Shown: in pieces, positions 28,002 through 36,364 of the stretch | Numbering within the stretch: the stretch's first letter is position 1 | Layout: each line of letters opens with the position of its first letter | DNA from: Pseudomonadota bacterium | GTDB lineage: Bacteria; Pseudomonadota; Alphaproteobacteria; Acetobacterales; Acetobacteraceae | Assembly: GCA_021809435.1 (NCBI GenBank) | Contig: JAKBAD010000001.1 | Location: forward strand, 372,001-436,000 | Direction: 5' to 3' | Length of the DNA: 64,000 nucleotides | The notes under the pieces: generated by a model | What the model was told of the DNA's origin: nothing | The model's database searches: none | Seen by the model: only the letters and a program-made list of their open reading frames with translations | Position numbers and translations under genes: made by a program

Positions 28002-28091
28002 GGAAGGGTGGCCGAGTGGTTTAAGGCAGCGGTCTTGAAAACCGCCGTAGGTGGAAGCCTACCGTGGGTTCGAATCCCACCCCTTCCGCCA
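28002..28091 (+). tRNA. tRNA-Ser (UGA)
   Basis: A 90-base type II tRNA with acceptor stem GGAAGGG / CCCTTCC, anticodon TGA in CTTGAAA, an extra arm GTAGGTGGAAGCCTAC, a T-loop GGTTCGAATCC and an encoded CCA. All stems pair. It sits between the DUF815 gene and a terminator. Confidence 0.97.
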
Positions 28092-28110
28092 GATAAGTCT
28101 TGTACTGTGA

Positions 28111-28146
28111 CAAAAAAGCCGGACCCGTTGAGGTCCGGCTTTTTGT
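28111..28146. terminator. Bidirectional intrinsic terminator after tRNA-Ser and prpF
   Basis: The arms caaaaaagccggacc and ggtccggctttttg with a six-base loop form a long stem. It ends the tRNA transcript on the plus strand and the prpF operon on the minus strand. Confidence 0.88.
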
Positions 28147-28158
28147 GTTTAACCCTGT

Positions 28159-29340
28159 TTATCCCTCGAACGGCACATGCACGAAGCCGCTCATGAGGAT
28201 GCGCGCCGAGCGGCTCATGATGGCTTTGCTGACCACCCATTCGCCATTTTCGAGCGTTGCCTTTGAGCCCACGCGCAGGGTGCCCGAGGGATGGCCGAAC
28301 ACCACCGCCTCGCGTTCGGTGCCGCCGGCAGCCAAATTCACCAGCGTGCCGGTAATGGCGGCGGCCGTGGCAATCGCCACCGAGGCCGTGCCCATCATGG
28401 CATGGTGCAGCTTGCCCATGGAGAGCGCACGCACCAGCACGTCGATGTCGGTCGCCTTGATGTCCTTGCCGCTCGACGCCTTATAGGCTTTCGGCGGGGC
28501 CACGAAGGCAACTTTTGGCGTATGCTGGCGCGAGGCGGCTTCCTCGAGGGTTTTGATAAGGCCCATTTTCAGCGCGCCGTAAGCCCGGATGGTCTCGAAT
28601 TTCTTAAGGGCCAGGGCGTCGTTGTTGATGTCATCCTGCAGCTCGGTGCCGGTGTAGCCCAGAGCGTCGGCGTTGAGGAAGATGGTCGGGATGCCGGAAT
28701 TGATCATCGTGGCCTTGAAGGTGCCAACACCGGGCACCTCGAGATCATCGATGAGGTTGCCGGTGGGAAACAACGCCCCGCCATCGCCTTCCTCGGCCGG
28801 GTCCATGAACTCCACCACCACTTCGGCGGCGGGGAAAGTCACGCCATCCAGCTCGAAATCCCCCGTCTCCTGCACGGCGCCGTTGGTCATGGGCACATGG
28901 GCGATGATGGTCTTGCCGATATTGGCCTGCCAGATGCGCACCACCGCCACGCCGTTTTCGGGCACGCGGGCGGGGTCGATCAACCCGTTGGCAATGGCGA
29001 AGGGCCCGACAGCCGCCGAGAGATTGCCGCAATTGCCGGACCAATCGACAAACGCCTTGTCGATCGAGACCTGGCCGAACAGGTAATCCACATCATGATC
29101 GGGCTTTGAGGATTTGGCGAGGATGACGGTCTTCGATGTGCTCGAGGTGGCGCCGCCCATGCCATCGATCTGCTTGCCATACGGATCGGGCGAGCCGATC
29201 ACGCGCATGAGCAGCGCATCGCGCGCGGGGCCGGGCACCTGGCAGGTGGCGGGCAGGTCGGTGAGCGAGAAAAACACGCCCTTGGAGGTGCCGCCACGCA
29301 TATAGGTGGCGGGAACCTTGATTTGCGGAACAAAAGCCAT
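28159..29340 (-). CDS. prpF: 2-methylaconitate cis-trans isomerase PrpF
   Basis: A 393-residue isomerase that works with AcnD in the 2-methylcitrate cycle, converting trans-2-methylaconitate to the cis form. It begins with VPATYMRGGTSKGVFF, the N-terminal signature of PrpF, and contains GGATSSTSK and SGNCGNLSAAVGPFA. The last gene of a gntR-acnD-prpF operon, it starts 14 bases after acnD and ends at a terminator. Confidence 0.95.
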   Translation of the reverse strand: MAFVPQIKVPATYMRGGTSKGVFFSLTDLPATCQVPGPARDALLMRVIGSPDPYGKQIDGMGGATSSTSKTVILAKSSKPDHDVDYLFGQVSIDKAFVDWSGNCGNLSAAVGPFAIANGLIDPARVPENGVAVVRIWQANIGKTIIAHVPMTNGAVQETGDFELDGVTFPAAEVVVEFMDPAEEGDGGALFPTGNLIDDLEVPGVGTFKATMINSGIPTIFLNADALGYTGTELQDDINNDALALKKFETIRAYGALKMGLIKTLEEAASRQHTPKVAFVAPPKAYKASSGKDIKATDIDVLVRALSMGKLHHAMMGTASVAIATAAAITGTLVNLAAGGTEREAVVFGHPSGTLRVGSKATLENGEWVVSKAIMSRSARILMSGFVHVPFEG

Positions 29341-29354
29341 GCTGCGCGCTCCCC

Positions 29355-31952
29355 TTACTCGGCCGCCTGGGCGGCTTCGAGGAAGTCTTGCGCGAAGCGC
29401 TGCAGCACGCCGCCGGCTTCGTAAATCGAGACTTCCTCGGCGGTGTCGAGACGGCAGGTGACCGGCACCTCGATGCTGCTGCCATCGCGGCGGCGCACCA
29501 CCAGCGTGAGGTCGGCGCGCGGGGTGCGGCTGCCTTTCACGTCATAGGTTTCGGTGCCGTCCAGCCCCAGCGTCAGGCGGGTGGTGGCGGGTTTGAACTC
29601 GAGGGGCAGCACGCCCATGCCAATGAGATTGGTGCGATGGATGCGCTCGAACCCCTCGGCCACAATGGCCTCGACCCCCGCGAGCCGCACGCCCTTGGCC
29701 GCCCAATCGCGCGATGAGCCCTGGCCGTAATCGGCGCCCGCCACAATGATGAGGGGCTGCTTGCGGTTCATGTAGGTCTCGATCGCCTCCCACATGCGCA
29801 TCACCTTGCCTTCCGGCTCCACGCGGGCCAGCGAGCCCTTCTTCACCGAGCCATCCTCGTTGCGCACCATTTCGTTGAGCAGCGTGGGGTTGGCGAAGGT
29901 CGCGCGCTGAGCGGTGAGGTGATCGCCGCGGTGGGTGGCGTAGGAGTTATAATCCTCCTCCGGCAGCCCCATTTTGCCCAGATACTCGCCCGCCGCCGAA
30001 TTGGGCAGAATGGCGTTGGAGGGCGAGAGATGGTCGGTGGTGATGTTATCACCCAGCACCGCCAGCGGGCGCAGCCCGGTCAGCGTGCGCTCACCGGCCA
30101 GCGCGCCCTCCCAGTAAGGCGGGCGGCGGATATAGGTGCTCTGGCCCCGCCAGTCATAAAGCGGGCTGACCGCCTTGCGCGCACCGCGATTGCCAAACAT
30201 CGGCTCATAAACCTTGGTGAACTGTTCGGGCTTCACGGCCGCGGCCACCACGGCGTCGATCTCCTCATCGGAGGGCCAGATGTCTTTCAGGCGGATTTCC
30301 TGGCCGTCAGCCGTGGTGCCCAGCACATCCTGCTCGATGTCGAAGCGCACCGTGCCGGCGATGGCATACGCCACCACCAGCGGCGGCGAGGCCAGGAAGG
30401 CCTGCTTGGCATAGGGGTGGATGCGGCCATCGAAATTGCGGTTGCCTGAGAGCACGGCGGTCGCATAAAGATCGCGGTCGATGATCTCCTGCTGGATCTT
30501 GGGGTCGAGCGCGCCCGACATGCCGTTGCAGGTGGTGCAGGCAAACGCCACGATGCCAAAGCCCAGGGCCTCGAGATCCTTGGTCAGCCCAGCCTCGTCG
30601 AGATAGAGCGCCACGGCCTTCGAGCCGGGCGCCAGCGAGGATTTGACCCACGGCTTGCGTGTGAGGCCCAGCTTGTTGGCGTTGCGCGCCAACAGAGCGG
30701 CGGCGATGACGTTGCGGGGGTTGGAGGTGTTGGTGCAGCTGGTGATGGCGGCGATGATGACCGCGCCATCGGGCATCTGGCCGGGCGTTTCGGTCCAGGG
30801 GCCGGCAATGCCGCGCTCATGCAGCGCCGAGACGGGCAGGCGGCGATGCGGGTTGGAGGGGCCAGCCATGGTGCGCACCACGCTCGAGAGATCGAACTTC
30901 AGCACCCGCTCATACTGGGCGTTGGCCAGTGAATCGGCCCACAGGCCATTGGCGCGCGCATACGTCTCAACCAGCTTCAGCTGCTCGGGGCTGCGGCCGG
31001 TAAGGCGCAGATATTCCATGGTCTGCTCGTCGATCGAGAACATGGCCGCGGTGGCGCCATATTCGGGGGCCATGTTGGAGATGGTGGCGCGGTCGCCCAG
31101 CGTCAGGCTGCGCGCCCCCGCGCCATAGAATTCCAGATAGGCGCCAACCACCTTCTCCTTGCGCAGGAACTCGGTCAGGGTCAGCACGATGTCGGTGGCG
31201 GTGATGCCGGGCTGGCGTTTGCCGGTCAGCTCCACACCGATAATGTCGGGCAGGCGCATCCAGGAGGCGCGGCCCAGCATCACGTTCTCGGCCTCCAGCC
31301 CGCCCACGCCAATGGCGATCACGCCCAGCGCATCCACGTGCGGGGTGTGGCTGTCGGTGCCCACCAGCGTATCGGGGAAGGCGACGCCGTCTTTGGTGAA
31401 GATGACCGGCGACATGCGCTCGAGGTTGATTTGGTGCATGATGCCGTTGCCGGCGGGCACCACGTCCATGTTGTCAAACGCGTCCTTGGTCCAGTTGATG
31501 AAGTGGAAGCGGTCCTCGTTGCGGCGGTCCTCGACGGCGCGGTTCTTGGCGAAGGCGTCCTTGTCATAGCCGCCATATTCAACGGCCAGCGAGTGATCGA
31601 CGATCAACTGCACGGGCACCACCGGATTCACCTTGGCCGGGTCGCCGCCCTTATCGGCGATGGCGTCGCGCAGGCCGGCGAGATCGACCAGTGCGGTCTG
31701 GCCCAGAATGTCGTGGCAGACCACGCGCGCGGGATACCAGGGGAAGTCGAGGTCGCGCTTGCGCTCGATCAGCTGCGTGAGCGAGGCGGTGAGGTTGGCG
31801 GGCTCGCAGCGGCGCACCAGATTCTCGGCCAGCACGCGCGAGGTGTAGGGCAGGGTGTCATAGGCGCCCGGGGCAATGGCCTCGACTGCGGCGCGGGCGT
31901 CGAAATAATCGAGCCCGGTACCGGGCAGGGCTTTACGGTAGTCTGTGTTCAT
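29355..31952 (-). CDS. acnD: Fe/S-dependent 2-methylisocitrate dehydratase AcnD
   Basis: An 865-residue aconitase-family enzyme that dehydrates 2-methylcitrate to 2-methylaconitate in propionate breakdown. Cluster cysteines lie in TSCTNTSNP and ACTTCNGMSGA; the C-terminal swivel domain carries GADYGQGSSRDWAAKGV. Pairing with prpF distinguishes it from AcnA. The start overlaps the gntR stop by four bases. prpB and prpC are not in this cluster. Confidence 0.94.
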   Translation of the reverse strand: MNTDYRKALPGTGLDYFDARAAVEAIAPGAYDTLPYTSRVLAENLVRRCEPANLTASLTQLIERKRDLDFPWYPARVVCHDILGQTALVDLAGLRDAIADKGGDPAKVNPVVPVQLIVDHSLAVEYGGYDKDAFAKNRAVEDRRNEDRFHFINWTKDAFDNMDVVPAGNGIMHQINLERMSPVIFTKDGVAFPDTLVGTDSHTPHVDALGVIAIGVGGLEAENVMLGRASWMRLPDIIGVELTGKRQPGITATDIVLTLTEFLRKEKVVGAYLEFYGAGARSLTLGDRATISNMAPEYGATAAMFSIDEQTMEYLRLTGRSPEQLKLVETYARANGLWADSLANAQYERVLKFDLSSVVRTMAGPSNPHRRLPVSALHERGIAGPWTETPGQMPDGAVIIAAITSCTNTSNPRNVIAAALLARNANKLGLTRKPWVKSSLAPGSKAVALYLDEAGLTKDLEALGFGIVAFACTTCNGMSGALDPKIQQEIIDRDLYATAVLSGNRNFDGRIHPYAKQAFLASPPLVVAYAIAGTVRFDIEQDVLGTTADGQEIRLKDIWPSDEEIDAVVAAAVKPEQFTKVYEPMFGNRGARKAVSPLYDWRGQSTYIRRPPYWEGALAGERTLTGLRPLAVLGDNITTDHLSPSNAILPNSAAGEYLGKMGLPEEDYNSYATHRGDHLTAQRATFANPTLLNEMVRNEDGSVKKGSLARVEPEGKVMRMWEAIETYMNRKQPLIIVAGADYGQGSSRDWAAKGVRLAGVEAIVAEGFERIHRTNLIGMGVLPLEFKPATTRLTLGLDGTETYDVKGSRTPRADLTLVVRRRDGSSIEVPVTCRLDTAEEVSIYEAGGVLQRFAQDFLEAAQAAE

Positions 31953-32647
31953 GTGCGGGGTTCCTGCTTGATTTGGCGTTCGATGTTGAGGCGGGAGGTG
32001 CGGATGTGACGGCGCATGAGCAACTCCGCCAGTTCGCCGTCGCCATCCGAAATGGCGTCGAGAATACGGTGATGTTCGGCGAAAGCCTGGGCCGGGCGGT
32101 TGGGCGTGGCCGAATATTGGATACGATACATGCGCGCGAGCTGGTAAAGCTCATCGCAGAGCAGGCGAATGAGCATGCCGTTGCCGCTGCCCTGCACGAT
32201 CCGGTAATGAAAGTCGAAATCGCCTTCCTGCTGGTAATAGCCGCGTCCTTCCTTGAAGGCTTGGTCGCGCTCATGTTCGCGCAGCACCTCGCGCAGCTCC
32301 TCGACCTGCTCAGGCGTCATGCGCTCGGCGGCCAGCCGGCAGGCCAGCCCTTCGAGCGATTCGCGGATCTGATACAGCTCTGCCAGTTCGGCGCGCGAAA
32401 GGGCCGCTACCCGGGCGCCAACATGGGGCACGCGTACAATCAGCTTCTGGCCTTCCAGCCTGTGCAGCGCCTCGCGGAGCGGCCCACGGCTGATGCCGTA
32501 GGCGCGCGCCAGCTCGGGCTCGGAAATCTTGCTGCCAGGCTGGATCTCACCTTTGACGATGGCCGATTGAATTTGACGCATGACATGATCCGAGAGCGTT
32601 TCACTCTCAACGGCCGGACCAATCGGGATCACTTGAGATTTTTGCAT
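31949..32647 (-). CDS. GntR-family regulator, FCD (FadR) subfamily
   Basis: A 232-residue regulator with a winged-helix DNA-binding domain (about 18-80, PELARAYGISRGPLREALHRLEG) and an all-helical FCD ligand domain after about residue 95 with the metal-binding type residues D..FH. Its place at the head of acnD-prpF, with a four-base overlap, suggests it controls propionate use, with a 2-methylcitrate-pathway acid as a plausible ligand. An operator-like palindrome touches its start codon. Confidence 0.9.
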   Translation of the reverse strand: MQKSQVIPIGPAVESETLSDHVMRQIQSAIVKGEIQPGSKISEPELARAYGISRGPLREALHRLEGQKLIVRVPHVGARVAALSRAELAELYQIRESLEGLACRLAAERMTPEQVEELREVLREHERDQAFKEGRGYYQQEGDFDFHYRIVQGSGNGMLIRLLCDELYQLARMYRIQYSATPNRPAQAFAEHHRILDAISDGDGELAELLMRRHIRTSRLNIERQIKQEPRT

Positions 32648-32648
32648 G

Positions 32649-32722
32649 TTGTCGACAATGGTGGTTTAAAACTATCAAAAACCACCGGTTTCCTAGCCGT
32701 CTGGCATAAGATTGTCAACAAT
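32649..32722. promoter_or_regulatory. Operator-like sites upstream of gntR-acnD-prpF
   Basis: TTGTCGACAA, a perfect 10-base palindrome, lies at 32649-32658, one base from the gntR start codon. A related site ATTGTCAACAAT is at 32711-32722. Between them is an inverted repeat GGTGGTTT (32660-32667) / AAACCACC (32679-32686). FCD-type GntR proteins often bind TnGTnnACnA-like palindromes, so autoregulation is a reasonable inference. Confidence 0.6.
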
Positions 32723-32764
32723 AACCCATTCGGCAAAATCTGCAGCCGTGCGTGGCGGGCGGCC

Positions 32765-33415
32765 TCAGGCGGCTGAGAGATTGCCGAATTCCCAGAAATT
32801 GGCGCGCGGGCTGGTACGGGCGATAAAGGCGCGTAAGGTCGGGTGCTGCCAGCCCTCTGGACCAATCAGCGCCTCAATGGGTGCAAAAAATTCATGCGCG
32901 TGGGGAATTTGTGTTGAGGCAAAGCCGGCATATTGCCGTGGACGCAGCGCATACATCACCCGCAAATCGCGGACAGGCAACAAAAGCGGCATCACAGGCG
33001 CCTGGCGCAGCAAGCCGGTATAGCGCCAGCGGGCCATGGGGTTGGCCGCCGACACGGGCTGCATCAGCCACTCCAGCGGGCAAACGGCCAACAGAGAATG
33101 CATGGAGGGCGCGAAGCGGGAGCGCTTATCAAGCAGATTGGGGAAGGATCCGCAGGCCTCGATGGCAAAAACATCGACGAACGGATCGTGCTCGGTGCCG
33201 CCAAAATTGAGCCATAGACCGTCAGGGATGGTGCGCAGGCGGTTGGTGCCGGGAATTTTCAGATAGGGCGGATCGGCATCCGTTGTGGCATTGGGGCGCG
33301 CGCGCAGCCAGGCGCCGCTGGCGCCCATGTCATGATCGGCCAGTCCGGGCGGGTGTTGGGGCCAAGTGCGCAGTTTCTGCCTGACCAGAGCATCAAGGGT
33401 CGTCGGAGTAGCCAT
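32765..33415 (-). CDS. Unrecognised 216-residue protein
   Basis: I do not recognise this protein. It has no signal peptide or membrane segment, and is rich in Pro, Arg and aromatic residues. A block VDVFAIEACGSFPNLLDKRSRF in the middle (about 79-100) has D, E and K at spacings that could belong to a PD-(D/E)XK-like nuclease fold, but this is speculation. The coding frame has normal composition and a start ATG with a GGAC upstream. It lies upstream of gntR on the same strand with 117 bases between, so it may or may not share the prp promoter. Confidence 0.62.
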   Translation of the reverse strand: MATPTTLDALVRQKLRTWPQHPPGLADHDMGASGAWLRARPNATTDADPPYLKIPGTNRLRTIPDGLWLNFGGTEHDPFVDVFAIEACGSFPNLLDKRSRFAPSMHSLLAVCPLEWLMQPVSAANPMARWRYTGLLRQAPVMPLLLPVRDLRVMYALRPRQYAGFASTQIPHAHEFFAPIEALIGPEGWQHPTLRAFIARTSPRANFWEFGNLSAA

Positions 33416-33899
33416 GGTATGTCCTGTTAATGGTCAATACAACCTTGACGGGAATACTGACTAAAAACGAATCGTATGCAAGAGAAATTTAAGCCCAATC
33501 GTTAACTGTATAGGGTGTTGTTGGGCCGCTGTTCCGTGAAGATTTTATTTTAATAAATTGATTTTAAAAATAACTTACGCGCCGTGGAGTAAGTATGTGT
33601 TTAATATTTCAAGTTCGCCGTAAACACATGGGATCAACTCGTTGTTATACTTACCGTGTCATGAGACAGATTTTCCATGCAACTGGCCTTTGTCCGGACA
33701 GGCAAGGCTGTTCGCGTCTGAATGCCATAATTAGTCGCCGATGGGCCTGCGCCAAAATCACGAGATCGGCGCTTATTTGAAACGGTGTCCCCCCGGGCGG
33801 CACTTGCGCGGGTACGCGATGTCGGCCCAAATAACAGCCGAGGCCGCGGCTGGCGCGTGAACTGCCCCATGAGCGCCAAGGCCGCCAGGGAGATATGAG
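33416..33899. other. 484-base non-coding region between divergent genes, with ACTTAC repeats
   Basis: This is AT-rich in its middle part (33540-33610). It holds acttac (33573-33578) facing gtaagtat (33589-33596) and a further atacttac at 33647-33654, the last two being exact inverted copies. These are candidate operator half-sites for the efflux operon. I see no convincing gene; short frames here lack family resemblance and ribosome binding sites. Confidence 0.45.
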
Positions 33900-34853
33900 T
33901 TGCAACCAGCCAGTCCCGCGCGGCGTTCGGCGCGCCCCTTCGTTATTTTGTTTGCCGTACTGGCGCTTATCGGCCTGGGATTTGGTATTTATTGGTGGAT
34001 CAACCGCGATTTCGCCACCACCGACGATGCCGCGATCGATGGCACGATCTGCACCATCGCGCCCCAAATCGCCGGGCGGGTGGTGGCGGTGGAAGTCACC
34101 GACAACCAGCATGTAACCGCCGGGCAAGTGTTGGTGAAGCTTGATGACCGCGACGAGCAGGTGGCGCTGCTGCACGCCCAGGCTACCGTGGCCCAGGCCC
34201 TGGCCCAGCAGGCCCAGGCCGAAGCCGCGGCCGAGGAGACCGCCGCCACCCTGACCCAGGCTGAGCAGGATTATAAGCGCTTCACCTCCATCAACCCGCG
34301 CGCCACCACCCGCCAGCAGGTGGATGCCGCGACCGCCGCCATTCACGCCCAACAAGCCAAGCTCTCGGCGGCCGAGGCCGACATGCAGGCCGCCGCCGCC
34401 GCGCTCACCGTTGCCAAGGCGCAGGAGGAAAGCGCCAAGCTGCAACTGTCCTACACCGCCATCACGGCCCCCATCGATGGGCACGTGGCCATGAAGAGCG
34501 TGCAGCTTGGTAACGTGGTAGCCCCTGGAAGCCCGATGATGGCGCTGGTGGGTGATGAGGTGTGGGTGACGGCTAATTACAAGGAAACCCAGTTGGCCGG
34601 TATCAAGCCGGGTGCCAAGGCCACTGTCACCGTCGATGCTTATCCCGGCGTCACCTTCAAGGCCCATGTGGATAGCGTGCAATACGGCACCGGCGCGGTG
34701 TTCTCACTGTTGCCCGCCCAGAACGCCACCGGCAATTATATCAAGATCGTACAGCGCGTGCCGGTGAAGATCATGTTCAATGATAGCCGGACCGGCCGGT
34801 ATCTGTTGGCGCCAGGCATGTCGGTGGTGCCAGAGGTCAGGGTCAGTCCGTGA
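33900..34853 (+). CDS. emrA: HlyD/EmrA-family membrane fusion protein
   Basis: A 317-residue periplasmic adaptor of a tripartite efflux pump. One membrane helix at about 13-34 (FVILFAVLALIGLGFGIYWWI) is followed by the DDAAIDGTICTIAPQIAGRV lipoyl half-motif, a coiled-coil hairpin (about 75-180) and a beta-barrel domain. The frame has no ATG or GTG; TTG 33900 is the only start, with CAGGGA about nine bases upstream. An out-of-frame ATG lies five bases before it. The stop overlaps emrB by four bases. Confidence 0.9.
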   Translation: MQPASPARRSARPFVILFAVLALIGLGFGIYWWINRDFATTDDAAIDGTICTIAPQIAGRVVAVEVTDNQHVTAGQVLVKLDDRDEQVALLHAQATVAQALAQQAQAEAAAEETAATLTQAEQDYKRFTSINPRATTRQQVDAATAAIHAQQAKLSAAEADMQAAAAALTVAKAQEESAKLQLSYTAITAPIDGHVAMKSVQLGNVVAPGSPMMALVGDEVWVTANYKETQLAGIKPGAKATVTVDAYPGVTFKAHVDSVQYGTGAVFSLLPAQNATGNYIKIVQRVPVKIMFNDSRTGRYLLAPGMSVVPEVRVSP

Positions 34854-36364
34854 GCCAGGCCTCGCTGCCGCGCTCGCCGGCGGGCGAGTTCAACCCCTGG
34901 ATGGTGGCGGTGATGATCTCACTTGCCCCGTTCATGGAGGTGCTGGATTCAACCATCGCCAACGTCTCGCTTACGCACATCGCCGGCTCACTCGGCGCCG
35001 GCCAGACCGAGAGCACCTGGGTGCTCACCTCTTACCTGGTCAGCAACTCCATCATCTTGCCAATTTCGGGCTGGCTGGCGCGCGTGCTGGGCCGCAAGCG
35101 CTTTTATCTCATCAGTGTGGTGCTGTTCACCGCTAGTTCTGTGCTGTGCGCGGTTTCAACCTCGCTCGACATGCTCATTCTCGCGCGTGTGGTGCAGGGT
35201 TTGGGCGGCGGCGGGTTGGCGCCGGCGGCGCAATCCATGTTGGCCGACAGCTTTCCGCAGGAAAAGCGCGCCCAGGTGTTCGCGCTGTTTGGCTTTACCA
35301 TCATCGTTGCCCCCGCCACGGGACCGGTGATCGGCGGCTGGTTGACCGACACATTCTCCTGGCATTGGATCTTCCTCATCAACCTGCCCATCGGGCTGAT
35401 CGCCTTCACTCTCATCGCCATGTTCGTGACCGAGCCCGCCTTGCTGATACAGGAGCGGGCCAACCTGCTCCGCCGGGGGCTGAAGCTTGACTATCTCGGC
35501 CTGTTCCTAGTCGCGCTGGGGTTTGGCACGCTGCAAATCTTTCTCGACAAATTCGAACTCGATGACGGGTTTTCCTCTCTCTTTATCTGCGGTTTGGCGG
35601 CAATTTTCGTCTCCTCCCTGAACCTGCTGGTAGTATGGGAGTGGCAGCATCCCCAGCCGGTGATGAATTTCCGCCTGTTCAAAATCAGCAATTTCGCCAT
35701 TTGTTGCCTGGTTATGTTCGTGGTTGGCTTCGTATTTCTGGCCTCCACCCAGCTTTTGCCGCAAATGGCGCAGACATTGCTAGGCTACACGGCCACCACG
35801 TCGGGCATGGCGCTGGCACTGGGCGGTCTGGCAACCATTTCACTCATGCCGGTGGCGGGCCTGATCACTGGCCGGTTCGTTTCGGCACGGTTGCTCATGG
35901 CGGTGGCGCTCATTCAAATGGGCGGAGCGCTGCTCATGGATGCGCATTTCTCGCCCCTCATGAGCTTCGCTGACCTCTCCTGGGCCCGAATCGCCCAGGT
36001 GGTCGCCATGCCGTTCATCTTCATCCCCATCTCGGCGCTCTCTTATGTCGGCGTGCCGCCCGAGCTTTCGGGCGAGGCAGCGGCCTTATTCAACCAGGTC
36101 CGCAATATCGGCAGTTCGGTGGGGGTTTCATTTGTCACCACGCTGCTGTCCTGGCGCATGCAGTTTCACCACGAGCGGCTGGCTGAAACCATCACCCCGT
36201 ATCGTTATCTGCACGGTTTAACCCCAGCGCAGATCGCCCCGCTCTTGCAACAGCAGGCAAGCTTTGCCAGCTATCTTGACGTATTTCATGTGATCGGGCT
36301 CATGGCCGTGGTGGTATGGCCTGTGATATTGTTTCTGAGACCGCCTCCAAAACGGGCGGGATAA
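34850..36364 (+). CDS. emrB: DHA2-family MFS multidrug exporter (EmrB/QacA)
   Basis: A 504-residue inner-membrane proton antiporter with 14 predicted helices. LDSTIANVSLTHIAGSLG in helix 1, the antiporter motif with GPVIGGWLTD in helix 5 and GRKRFY after helix 2 are typical. It starts at GTG 34850 inside the emrA stop and its TAA overlaps the next ATG. Together with the adaptor and outer-membrane factor, it should expel hydrophobic toxicants from the cytoplasm or membrane. Confidence 0.94.
   Translation: MSQASLPRSPAGEFNPWMVAVMISLAPFMEVLDSTIANVSLTHIAGSLGAGQTESTWVLTSYLVSNSIILPISGWLARVLGRKRFYLISVVLFTASSVLCAVSTSLDMLILARVVQGLGGGGLAPAAQSMLADSFPQEKRAQVFALFGFTIIVAPATGPVIGGWLTDTFSWHWIFLINLPIGLIAFTLIAMFVTEPALLIQERANLLRRGLKLDYLGLFLVALGFGTLQIFLDKFELDDGFSSLFICGLAAIFVSSLNLLVVWEWQHPQPVMNFRLFKISNFAICCLVMFVVGFVFLASTQLLPQMAQTLLGYTATTSGMALALGGLATISLMPVAGLITGRFVSARLLMAVALIQMGGALLMDAHFSPLMSFADLSWARIAQVVAMPFIFIPISALSYVGVPPELSGEAAALFNQVRNIGSSVGVSFVTTLLSWRMQFHHERLAETITPYRYLHGLTPAQIAPLLQQQASFASYLDVFHVIGLMAVVVWPVILFLRPPPKRAG

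Noticed and set aside
33651-34682. A 343-codon minus-strand frame over emrA and its upstream region
   Set aside because: It is antisense to the adaptor gene, has repetitive Gly/Arg composition and no recognisable domain.
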